From Paenibacillus gyeongsangnamensis (lineage in GTDB: Bacteria; Bacillota; Bacilli; Paenibacillales; NBRC-103111): 64,000 bases of DNA. This document shows positions 30,819 through 37,903 of the stretch, in pieces. Position 1 is the first letter of the stretch. Each line of letters opens with the position of its first letter. The position numbers and the translations under genes are program-made. Under the pieces are notes generated by a model. The model worked only from the letters and a program-made list of their open reading frames with translations. It was not told the origin of the DNA and searched no databases. The DNA lies in the NCBI RefSeq assembly GCF_027533625.1, contig NZ_JAQAGZ010000012.1, forward strand, positions 124,001-188,000, read 5' to 3'.

Positions 30819-31712
30819 TTAACCGTACAGGATTTGATCGACCCAGCGGTAGCAGGCATCAAGCTCGTCATCGTCAATCCGCTCCGATTGATGCTCGAAC
30901 ACGACCGAAACGTCCGGATTTTCTTCGCGCAGGATGGTTAAATACGCTTCGATGGGGGCCCACCCCTCGGCCGGGTCCAGATGCGGCATAGCCGGGTGAT
31001 GGTTATGCTCGATCCGGTCCGTTATTTTTACATTCCACAGATGGACGACGGCGGCGTATGGGGCATAAGTCCGGATCACTTGCCTCGCATCGAACGAAGG
31101 GTCCAGCCGTTCCTGCAAATAAAGACGTCCGGTATCCAGGCATAGCTTGATCCGGTGATACTTCTTCAGGAGGGCCGGTACCGCATTCGAATCATACACA
31201 TACCGGTTCAGCGCATCGAACTCCAGAACGGGGGTGAAACGGTACGCCTCGCTCCGCTCCGTCAGCCACTTGAACAGCTGCTCGCTCCGTTCCAGGAATA
31301 CCTCTTGCGGGTAAAGGCTTTCGTTGACGTACTCGCTTGCATCGGCGAAGCGCCATCGGCTCCAATCCACCCGGTCGTCGAGCAGGACGGGCTTCGGGTA
31401 ATGAAACAGTACATACGCCGGCCGAACCGGCCGCAGGAACTCCAGCTCCTCTTCGATCAGACGGAGCGCTCCTCTCCGCGTGTCCTCGTCCTGGGCCAGA
31501 AACAAAGCATCCCGGAGGGAGGAGCGGCCGGCGCGCAAAGGAAAATGGATTCCGATGCGGAAGTCCCGGTTCCGTGCCTCCTCTACGAGTCGGCGAATGT
31601 CCGCATCGCGTTCAAACAGACAGGCTTCAACGCCCTGAAAGCCTTTTCTGAAATCGCGGGCGTATGTCTTTTCGTCGAAGCGGTCGTATTGGCCGATCAT
31701 GAACTTGTTCAT
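30819..31712 (-). CDS. Xylose-isomerase-like TIM-barrel protein
   Basis: A 297-residue TIM barrel of the sugar phosphate isomerase/epimerase or endonuclease IV-like type. Candidate metal ligands appear on successive strands: Glu in GVEACLFE, His in IGIHFPL, His in YVLFHYPKP, Glu in TPVLEFDAL, Asp in IKLCLDTGR, His in AVVHLWNVK with IEHNHHPAMPHLD, and Glu in SVVFEHQSE. This spacing fits a two- or three-metal barrel; whether it acts on a sugar or on DNA is open. ATG 31712 overlaps the stop codon of the preceding gene (ATGA), so they are translationally coupled. Confidence 0.82.
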   Translation of the reverse strand: MNKFMIGQYDRFDEKTYARDFRKGFQGVEACLFERDADIRRLVEEARNRDFRIGIHFPLRAGRSSLRDALFLAQDEDTRRGALRLIEEELEFLRPVRPAYVLFHYPKPVLLDDRVDWSRWRFADASEYVNESLYPQEVFLERSEQLFKWLTERSEAYRFTPVLEFDALNRYVYDSNAVPALLKKYHRIKLCLDTGRLYLQERLDPSFDARQVIRTYAPYAAVVHLWNVKITDRIEHNHHPAMPHLDPAEGWAPIEAYLTILREENPDVSVVFEHQSERIDDDELDACYRWVDQILYG

Positions 31713-32482
31713 AGGCTCCCCCAACGTTTTTCCAGGATTTGTGCTACGCCGTCGTCATCGTTAGCAGACGTTACCTCGGTGGCTAAGCGTTTAAGCTCTT
31801 CGATACCGTTCATCATCGCAACGGTATGGCCGCAAAGCCGGAACAAACCGACGTCATTGTAGTCGTCACCGAACGCCATGACTTCACGGAGAGGAATGCC
31901 GTAATGGCCGCAAATCTCAACCACGGCGGCTTCTTTTGAGGCCTGCGGCGCCATGATTTGAACCAGCTGTCCGGCGTCGCTAACCAATACGTTCGCCTGG
32001 CTGCCGAACCGGTCGATGATTCCTTGATGATCCGGTGCGCCGGAAATCAGAATTTTGGTCGGCTCCAGGCATTCAAGGGCGGTCACGTCCAGCCGTTCGG
32101 GTTCTGCGGTAGCGCCCAGGGACCTGTAGTCGATTTCGTATGCCGTGTACCATCGGTCCCGGACCTCGAAGCTGAGCTTGGCTCCTTTGTCCGTCAAGGC
32201 ATAATCGAGGATGCTTTTGTTCAAATCCGCGCTGAGCGAATGATGACGGACTACGCCCTGACCGTATTCGCACAGTCCTCCGTTGTAATAAACAAGGTCA
32301 CAGGAAGCAAGTAAATCGCCGGGCAGCAAAGCTTGAACCGACCTGGGAGGTCTGGCGGTAGCAAGAATGAGCTTGACCCCATGCCAGATGCAGCGGTCAA
32401 GCGCGTCTGAGTTACGATCGGTCAGCTGCTTCCGGCTGTTCAGCAGCGTTCCGTCCAAATCCAATACGATGCAAGAGTAGAT
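31709..32482 (-). CDS. HAD-superfamily (Cof-type) phosphatase, apparent ATC start
   Basis: A 257-residue Cof/IIB HAD phosphatase. LDLDGTLLNS holds the nucleophile Asp, LATARPP is motif II, SKEAAV gives the motif III Lys, and FGDDYNDVGLF is motif IV; a C2 cap domain lies between. It should dephosphorylate a small sugar phosphate or cofactor. The start is odd. TTG 32464 would leave only Met-Asp before the nucleophile and delete the first beta strand. Six codons upstream, ATC 32482 sits 5 bases after the strong GGAGG in GGGGGAGGGG and yields IYSCIVLDLDG, exactly the family's M-Y-K-C-I-V-L-D-L-D-G opening. ATC initiation or a base error is therefore likely. Confidence 0.82.
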   Translation of the reverse strand: MYSCIVLDLDGTLLNSRKQLTDRNSDALDRCIWHGVKLILATARPPRSVQALLPGDLLASCDLVYYNGGLCEYGQGVVRHHSLSADLNKSILDYALTDKGAKLSFEVRDRWYTAYEIDYRSLGATAEPERLDVTALECLEPTKILISGAPDHQGIIDRFGSQANVLVSDAGQLVQIMAPQASKEAAVVEICGHYGIPLREVMAFGDDYNDVGLFRLCGHTVAMMNGIEELKRLATEVTSANDDDGVAQILEKRWGSL

Positions 32483-32512
32483 GGTCCCCTCCCCCTTTTT
32501 CCGAAAATAAGA

Positions 32513-33025
32513 TCATCCTGTGAGCTTGGCGTTTCTCATGCGGATCATGGAGAAATTGACGGTAGAGGATAGAACAGCGTCCCGGAGAGGGAGCAGGGAA
32601 GGCGTAATTCTAAGCTCGATGCCGAGGTCCGCCAGCTGCCCCGGCAGGTTGTCCAACCGGGTTACCTCGGCAGGCCTCACGGTCCGGGTTGTCGTGTAAT
32701 AGCCGGCATTCCGGTCATACAGCTCGAAGGGCTCCGGATCGAATGCATAGCGGTAGATCGGCGTGCCGCACATGCGCTCATACCACCCGGACTCGATGGC
32801 AACGATCCGGTCCGTTCCCGAATGGCCGAAGAAGCGTGCTTTGTCCTTATCCGTCTTTTTGTCGTAAGGCCATATGCACACTCTCGGGCACTCTCGCGGG
32901 AAAAAATAATGAGGAGCATGAAAGCTGTCGATGGTCCATACCATCGCGGGCTCATCCGGACGGGAATCCATAGTCCGCGGCTAGAACAAAACGATGCCGG
33001 ATTGTTCGCTGAAATGATAGAGCAT
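32513..33025 (-). pseudogene. Conserved Bacillales protein (DUF6886-like) with an in-frame amber codon
   Basis: The full frame runs from ATG 33025 (behind GGGAGA) and reads MLYHFSEQSGIVLF-stop-PRTMDSRPDEPAMVWTID, then FPRECPRVCIWPY, VAIESGWYERM, YDRNAGYYTTTRTVRPAEV and STVNFSMIRMRNAKL. It is one uninterrupted 170-codon frame except for TAG at 32983-32981 (codon 15), where relatives have Glu (LFEPR), a single G-to-T change. Translation could restart at ATG 32971, giving 152 residues without the first strand. The family name is from memory; its function is unknown. It lies 30 bases upstream of the HAD gene and is the first gene of this operon. Confidence 0.75.
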
Positions 33026-33130
33026 AGGCAAGAATCTCCCGTCTTTATGCGATATTGCTGCACGTCATCCAGAAGCTTGGAACTTACCTAATATTACCAT
33101 ATAGGAGGTGCGGTTCGATATATCCATTAC

Positions 33131-33155
33131 AAAAAAAGGACGCCCCAAGGCGTCC
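33131..33155 (-). terminator. Intrinsic terminator of the 54-residue gene
   Basis: GGACGCC (33138-33144), loop CCAA, GGCGTCC (33149-33155); minus-strand tail of seven T at 33137-33131. Confidence 0.9.
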
Positions 33156-33275
33156 GCAGAGTGCTCTAGAATGTGGTTTTTGACAAGAATAGAGATATCC
33201 AACCCCTTCGAAACATCTATTACCTCAATTCACCACTTTCTTAATAAGCTCAGGAAGCCTCAGGGCATTCTCGAC

Positions 33276-33440
33276 CTACTTTCGGTCGTTCTCTTCATTA
33301 TGCTTCGCGAGCGCGCCGGCGAGGTTGGTGGTCGTCTTCACGGCGTTGAGCGTATCGTTCACGAACTCCATATCCTGATTCTCCGCTTCCATCGTGGCGG
33401 TGCCTTCGTAGTTGCCCTTATGCTTCGTATTTTCCGACAT
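33276..33440 (-). CDS. 54-residue acidic small protein
   Basis: ATG 33440 lies 9 bases behind AAGGAGG and the frame ends in TAG at 33276, followed by a clear terminator 120 bases on. The product is hydrophilic with mixed charge (MSENTKHKGNYEGTATMEAE at the start, then a helix TLNAVKTTTNLAGALAKHNE). No Cys, no membrane segment, no family recognised. Such small hydrophilic proteins are often spore-expressed in Bacillales, but there is no direct evidence here. A longer frame from 34082 is a shadow of the opposite gene. Confidence 0.72.
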   Translation of the reverse strand: MSENTKHKGNYEGTATMEAENQDMEFVNDTLNAVKTTTNLAGALAKHNEENDRK

Positions 33441-33593
33441 GGCGGCATTCCTCCTTTTTCTTAACAGTAGGTTCCGTTCCTGCTTAACGTGCGCATTCTG
33501 CTGGCAAAATATTCTCCGGCCGGGTGGAATGCTTGTACGCCCCATTGGTATACTAACCAGAGAATGGCAATACGGCTCAAGGAGGCAGGGAGC

Positions 33594-34124
33594 ATGGCTC
33601 GCGACAATATCAAGGTTCCTTACGGGTACGAAATGCCGAAATCGGACGGCAGGGACCGCGGCAGCCTGTGGGTGTACGATAGCTTCGAAGGATATACGAT
33701 GCGCGATCTGCAGCGGGTGCTGAACCTCGCGGATGAAAGAAACATAGCCAGAACGGTCTTTTACCCGCTGCATGAGGAAACGATCCGGCGAATGGAACGG
33801 CATAAGGTCGCTCCTTACTATGCCCGGTTGAACCATCTTCGGGATTTGCTTGATGAAGCCGACCCGGACGTCGACTACACAATTGACGCGTACGAAGGCA
33901 AGCGCAAAAAATATACGCCTATGGACACCGCCTTCCGGTTCCTGGAGGAAAAATATGAATCGCCGCATTTTATTTTTATGACGGATTTCACGGCGAATTT
34001 GTTTGCCGGATATGAGTCGTTCGAGCCTTGGATCAAAAAAGTGAGGCTGTTCGTCGCAGCCGATACCGGCCTCGGTCCGCATCCCCGCCTGCAGGATTAC
34101 GCGAGCCGCTGGGACAGCGTCTAG
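33594..34124 (+). CDS. Conserved hypothetical protein
   Basis: A 176-residue soluble protein starting at ATG 33594, 7 bases behind AAGGAGG. Distinct segments: LWVYDSFEGYTMRDLQRVLN, ARTVFYPLHEETIRRMER, DVDYTIDAYEGKRKKYTPMD, HFIFMTDFTANLFAGYESF and KVRLFVAADTGLGPHPRLQDYASRWD. It reads as a compact alpha/beta protein rich in aromatic residues; no catalytic motif that I recognise. It is divergent from the 54-residue gene and shares the 150-base space between them for promoters. Confidence 0.75.
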   Translation: MARDNIKVPYGYEMPKSDGRDRGSLWVYDSFEGYTMRDLQRVLNLADERNIARTVFYPLHEETIRRMERHKVAPYYARLNHLRDLLDEADPDVDYTIDAYEGKRKKYTPMDTAFRFLEEKYESPHFIFMTDFTANLFAGYESFEPWIKKVRLFVAADTGLGPHPRLQDYASRWDSV

Positions 34125-34184
34125 CGCCGAATCCCCCTGAAATTAACAGGCGGCATCGAACCCTATAGTAACTCATCAGCCATC

Positions 34185-34206
34185 CCTGAACGGCAAGCCG
34201 TTCAGG
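34185..34206. other. 10-bp stem-loop between genes
   Basis: CCTGAACGGC, AA, GCCGTTCAGG. No T tract follows (TTAG), so it is a weak terminator or a protein-binding palindrome; it lies 45 bases before the exported protein gene. Confidence 0.45.
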
Positions 34207-34251
34207 TTAGAGAAATGCCGGCTCAGCCGTGCGCATATGGAGGAGATTGGG

Positions 34252-35310
34252 ATGAAAAAGGGAACGAAAGTCGTCTGTTTGCTGATAGCCGGGCTGCTCG
34301 GCTTCGGCATCGTGTACGGAACGGGCTTTCTGGGGGATCAGACGGTGTCGGCGGAGACGTCGACGGAGGTGACCGGCTCGTTCGTCGGGCTGCTGGACAC
34401 TAACAAAACGATCAAAATCAACGGCGACGGCGCCGAGAAAACGTACCCGCTGTCTGCGGACGTCTGGGTCTACCGCAATTCGCAAAAAGCGGCGCTAAAG
34501 GATTTGAAGCCGGGCGATAAGCTAAGCATCATTCTGAACAGCAAAAATCAAGCCGCCTACATCAAAGCGAGCGGAGCGGAGGATTCCTCCGCGGCCGGGC
34601 AGGGGGGAGCCGGGACAGCCCCGGCCGCGCCGGCGGCTGCGGCACCAGTACCGGCACCGGCGAATCCGCCCGCCACGGGCCAGTCGGCGCAGACACAGCC
34701 CAAGGCAACGCAGCCTGCGCCATCGCCGCAGCCGGGAACCGCGCCGGGTTCCCCGGACGCGGTCAATACGCCTGCTCAGCCTGCTTCGGCAGCCGGAGGG
34801 GGCTGGCTATGGGAGAAGCTGTCGGTCGAGCTGAAGGGCCGCGACCTGCAGCTGCGGATAAAGCAGGAGCCCGGAGGCAAGCCCGGGGCATCGGAATTTT
34901 ATCTGCAGAATAAAGATGCTTCCGTCATTCGTCTAACCGGAGCGGAGGCCGAGCAGGTGATTGCGCTGCTGCTTCAGAATTTGCCCGGGAATCCGAAGGA
35001 ATTCGAGCAGGGACTGAAGCAGCGGCTGGCGGCCGAGCTGAAGGTGAAGGACATCGGTCCCGAATGGAAGCTGGATGTGAAATGGAAGGAAGGCGGCGCC
35101 GCATCCGGAATCGGTACACAGCCAGGTCAGATCCATTCGAGTGGACAGTCCGGGCCAGCCGGGCAGATGGGCTCCAAGGATCCGAATCAGGATAAGGGCA
35201 AAGGGCACGACAAGGAGAAGGGCAAGGATAAAGAGAAGGACAGAGAGAAGGAAAAAAGCAAGTCGAAGGACAAAGAAAACGGCGGAGACAACGAGGGAGA
35301 AGACGACTGA
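34252..35310 (+). CDS. Exported or membrane-anchored protein with Pro/Ala linker and Lys-rich tail
   Basis: A 352-residue protein: N-terminal signal or anchor (MKKGTKVVCLLIAGLLGFGI), a small OB-like beta domain (about 40-110; VTGSFVGLLDTNKTIKI, DKLSIILNSKNQAAYIK), an 80-residue Ala/Pro/Gln linker, a second folded part (about 185-275; LSVELKGRDLQLRIK, AEQVIALLLQNL), and a charged tail of alternating Lys/Glu/Asp (KDKEKDREKEKSKSKDKE). The domains resemble nothing I can name; the first could be a PepSY/DUF5666-like carbohydrate- or wall-binding unit. ATG 34252 lies behind GGAGGAGATTGGG. Monocistronic with a strong terminator. Confidence 0.72.
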   Translation: MKKGTKVVCLLIAGLLGFGIVYGTGFLGDQTVSAETSTEVTGSFVGLLDTNKTIKINGDGAEKTYPLSADVWVYRNSQKAALKDLKPGDKLSIILNSKNQAAYIKASGAEDSSAAGQGGAGTAPAAPAAAAPVPAPANPPATGQSAQTQPKATQPAPSPQPGTAPGSPDAVNTPAQPASAAGGGWLWEKLSVELKGRDLQLRIKQEPGGKPGASEFYLQNKDASVIRLTGAEAEQVIALLLQNLPGNPKEFEQGLKQRLAAELKVKDIGPEWKLDVKWKEGGAASGIGTQPGQIHSSGQSGPAGQMGSKDPNQDKGKGHDKEKGKDKEKDREKEKSKSKDKENGGDNEGEDD

Positions 35311-35334
35311 AGCTTGGCGCCCGCTGCAAATAAG

Positions 35335-35376
35335 AAGAACCGTTCCGAGGGGGGAACTCCCCCGGGAACGGTTCTT
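35335..35376 (+). terminator. Intrinsic terminator of the exported protein gene
   Basis: AAGAACCGTTCC and GGAACGGTTCTT with a further GGGGG/CCCCC stem inside, then TTTTGG. Confidence 0.88.
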
Positions 35377-35392
35377 TTGGTTTACCTGGCCG

Positions 35393-35569
35393 CTAATCCT
35401 CCGGAGTGCGGTCCACGTATAGGCGGGTCACCTCGGTGGCCTCGCCTCGCCGGACCTCTTCCTCGGATGCCCGCTCCTCCAAGGGATCGTGGGTGTTCAT
35501 GCCGGGGGCAATGGTGGGTTCCTCGTGCGCTTCGGCTTTCGTGCGTTTCGAATCCGCCGGATTCGTCAT
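35393..35569 (-). CDS. 58-residue charged small protein
   Basis: ATG 35569, with GGGGAGG supplied by the last codons of the upstream small gene; TAG at 35393. The product is acidic and disordered-looking (TNPADSKRTKAEAHEEPTIA, then DPLEERASEEEVRRGEATEV and RLYVDRTPED). No family recognised. Together with the 50-residue gene just upstream it forms a two-gene unit with one base between stop and start. Confidence 0.68.
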   Translation of the reverse strand: MTNPADSKRTKAEAHEEPTIAPGMNTHDPLEERASEEEVRRGEATEVTRLYVDRTPED

Positions 35570-35570
35570 G

Positions 35571-35723
35571 CTACGATTCCTCCCCGGTTTTGGAGTAAGC
35601 GATGAGGGTGATTTCGCTGCCGGTCAGCTCGGCGAGCCTCGCCTCGGCGTTCTTGATCACCTCAAGCACCTGGGATTCCTCCGGCAGCGGTGCGACCTCG
35701 TACTTCTTCGTTTCGATTTTCAT
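35571..35723 (-). CDS. 50-residue small protein
   Basis: ATG 35723 follows GGAGG by 9 bases; TAG at 35571. Sequence MKIETKKYEVAPLPEESQVL then EVIKNAEARLAELTGSEITL and IAYSKTGEES: an amphipathic helix between two short strands, apparently a compact soluble domain. No family recognised. It is the first gene of the two-gene unit and lies 60 bases downstream of the acetyltransferase gene on the same strand, so all three may be cotranscribed. Confidence 0.7.
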   Translation of the reverse strand: MKIETKKYEVAPLPEESQVLEVIKNAEARLAELTGSEITLIAYSKTGEES

Positions 35724-35786
35724 GCGCTAGTGCCTCCTGGGTTTTTTATCCTAGTATTATTGTGCCCAGGGCGGATCCGCTTTCAT

Positions 35787-36224
35787 TCAGCGGGTGCGTA
35801 AATATTTCTTGAAGCCTTTGCTGACATGGCCATTGTAGCCGCATTGCTGGAAGAAGGCGTGGGCCCCCTTGCGCTCGGCGTTGCTCAGAAGCATGATCTT
35901 GGTGCAGCTGCGGCTGAGGCAGAGGGAATCGGCGTAGGCCATCAGGGCGGTGCCTACGCCTTGCCCCCGAACGTGCGGGTCGACGATCACATTCTCGATC
36001 AGCGCATAGGGCTTTATGACGAACATCGTATCGGGACACAGATGCAGCTGGAGGGTGCCGACGATCGCCTCCGGCTGCTCATAGACAAGCAGGAAATGAT
36101 CGCCCGATTTGCGGAGCTCCTCGATGCGTTCAGGAAGTACGCGAATGCGCGGATTCGCAGGAACCAGCAGGCGGTACAGCCGTTCGACGGCCAAGCAGTC
36201 GGCAGCTGCGGCTTCTCGGATCAT
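35787..36224 (-). CDS. GNAT-family N-acetyltransferase
   Basis: A 145-residue acetyltransferase. IREAAAADCLAVERLYRLL is the usual first strand-helix, ALIENVIVDPHVRGQGVGTAL is motif A with the acetyl-CoA-binding R/QGxGxA-type loop (VRGQGVG, residues about 94-100), and IMLLSNAERKGAHAFFQQCGY is motif B. It transfers an acetyl group to an amine; substrate unknown. ATG 36224 lies behind GGGAGG with 6 bases spacing; the frame from 36356 has no site. Divergent from the MFS gene, so the AT-rich 36225-36392 stretch holds promoters for both (TTGACA at 36336-36341 is a candidate -35). Confidence 0.9.
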   Translation of the reverse strand: MIREAAAADCLAVERLYRLLVPANPRIRVLPERIEELRKSGDHFLLVYEQPEAIVGTLQLHLCPDTMFVIKPYALIENVIVDPHVRGQGVGTALMAYADSLCLSRSCTKIMLLSNAERKGAHAFFQQCGYNGHVSKGFKKYLRTR

Positions 36225-36392
36225 GGGGGGCCTCCCTCGGTTTACCAGGTTAATAGTACATCCATCGTACCATAGAATGCTCCAAATATTGGATAACAAC
36301 AGGCTGATATTTTCGTCATCAGGTTGACAGGGTGTGTTATATTTGTACTGTTGCATTATAGATAACAGAAGAGAAAATCGGAGGGATAGGAC

Positions 36393-37724
36393 ATGAACCG
36401 TTTGGCCGTCATGGCGAGCATCGTCCTGGCCGTGCTCATATCGTCGATGGATACGACCATCATGAATACGACGATGCCGCTGATTGCGCAGGAGCTGGGC
36501 GACGTGAAGCTTTATGCGTGGAGCTTTGCTTCTTATATGATTTTGTGTACGATCGTCACTCCGCTGAGCGGAAGGCTCTCCGATATGTTCGGGCGGAAGA
36601 AGGTGCTCTCCGTCGGCATTCTGCTCTTCCTGCTCGGCTCCGTCTTGTGCGGTACGGCGGGCACGATGCTGCAGCTGGTGCTGTACCGGGCGGTTCAGGG
36701 GCTCGGGGCGGGAGCGATGGTGGCCTTCCCTGCCATCATTGCCGGCGATTTGTTCCCGATCGAGAGCCGGGGAAAAATTCAGGCGTTCTTCACCGGCATG
36801 TGGGGCTTGTCCGCCGTCCTCGCGCCGCTGCTCGGGAGCCTGTTCATCGAATATTTGAATTGGCGGTGGATTTTCTATATCAACATTCCGATCTGTGCCG
36901 CATCGCTGCTGCTATTGATACCGTACAAGGAAGTGTATCAAGCGCGCAAGAGCCAAATCAATTACCTCGGCTCGCTGCTCTTCGGCCTTGGGATCGGCCT
37001 GCTGCTGGCTACGACCGTCGTAACGAGCGGGGCGATCCTGTATGCGGCGCTGGGCGTGGTATTTTTGCTGCTCTTCTTCCGCAACGAACGCCGGCATCCT
37101 TCGCCGATCGTGCCGGTCGGACTGCTTGGGAACGGCTCGATCGCATGGATGATAATGAACGCGTTTCTCGCCAATGCGGCGCTGTTCGGAACGTCCAGCT
37201 ACACGCCTTATTACCTGCAAAAGCATGGGTATTCGCTGTTCGTAAGCGGCGTGTCGCTTATCGGGATGTCCGTCGGCTGGATTCTGATGGGCGTACCTGC
37301 GGGCAAATGGATTCTCCGCTATGGCTACCGCCGCCTGCTGCTGATCGGCAACGCTCTTCTCGCGCTATCGGGGCTGCTCCTGCTGTTTCTGCCGGATACC
37401 GGGGGCTTCTGGTACGTGAACGTGATTATGGTGCTGCAGGGACTGGCATACGGACTTCTAGTCACCGTATCGGTCATCGGAGCCCAGCAGCTGGTCGCGC
37501 CGGATCAGAAGGGCATTTCGACCTCGCTGCAGGTGTTCGCGCGCAACATCGGCACCGCGGTGGGGGTTACGGTAATGGGAGCGCTGCTGACCCGGGCGCC
37601 GGATTTCATGACGGGGATCCACCATTTATTTCTGTACGGGTTTATCGCGGGTCTCGTAGCGTTGGCATCCACAGCGTTCTTGTTCGTACGCAAGGAGCAG
37701 GCCGGAGCCAAAGCGGGAGCTTGA
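36393..37724 (+). CDS. MFS drug-efflux transporter (DHA2-type)
   Basis: A 443-residue major facilitator protein with about 14 transmembrane helices or slightly fewer. Signatures: SSMDTTIMNTTMPLIAQELG (motif D1, residues 18-37), the loop 2-3 motif GRLSDMFGRKKV, RAVQGLGAGAMVAFPAII (motif B/C region) and LNWRWIFYINIPI (the DHA2 hallmark). It should export drugs or toxic metabolites by proton antiport. ATG 36393 lies behind CGGAGGGATAGG. No regulator is adjacent apart from the divergent acetyltransferase. Its terminator follows at 37762. Confidence 0.93.
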   Translation: MNRLAVMASIVLAVLISSMDTTIMNTTMPLIAQELGDVKLYAWSFASYMILCTIVTPLSGRLSDMFGRKKVLSVGILLFLLGSVLCGTAGTMLQLVLYRAVQGLGAGAMVAFPAIIAGDLFPIESRGKIQAFFTGMWGLSAVLAPLLGSLFIEYLNWRWIFYINIPICAASLLLLIPYKEVYQARKSQINYLGSLLFGLGIGLLLATTVVTSGAILYAALGVVFLLLFFRNERRHPSPIVPVGLLGNGSIAWMIMNAFLANAALFGTSSYTPYYLQKHGYSLFVSGVSLIGMSVGWILMGVPAGKWILRYGYRRLLLIGNALLALSGLLLLFLPDTGGFWYVNVIMVLQGLAYGLLVTVSVIGAQQLVAPDQKGISTSLQVFARNIGTAVGVTVMGALLTRAPDFMTGIHHLFLYGFIAGLVALASTAFLFVRKEQAGAKAGA

Positions 37725-37761
37725 CCGGCGTGTGAGTACGAAGGCAGGATTCCGATGATCG

Positions 37762-37802
37762 GACGGTTTGTGCAGTTTATGCTGCGGAAGCCGTCTTTTT
37801 TT
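37762..37802 (+). terminator. Intrinsic terminator of the MFS gene
   Basis: GACGG (37762-37766) with CCGTC (37791-37795) and further TGCAG/CTGC pairing inside, followed by seven T. Confidence 0.72.
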
Positions 37803-37823
37803 GCGTACCTTGGGGGGGAGAAA

Positions 37824-37863
37824 AATAGCGAAGAAGCCGCGCTCTCGGAGAGAACGCGGCTTC
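37824..37863 (-). terminator. Probable terminator of the penicillin-binding protein gene
   Basis: GAAGCCGCG (37833-37841) with CGCGGCTTC (37855-37863) and inner TCTC/GAGA pairing; a run of T follows nine bases later on the minus strand (TTCGCTATTTTT). Confidence 0.65.
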
Positions 37864-37903
37864 CTGCTTCAACCTGCGGCGGCCGGCATCTCCCGGCTTC
37901 CCG

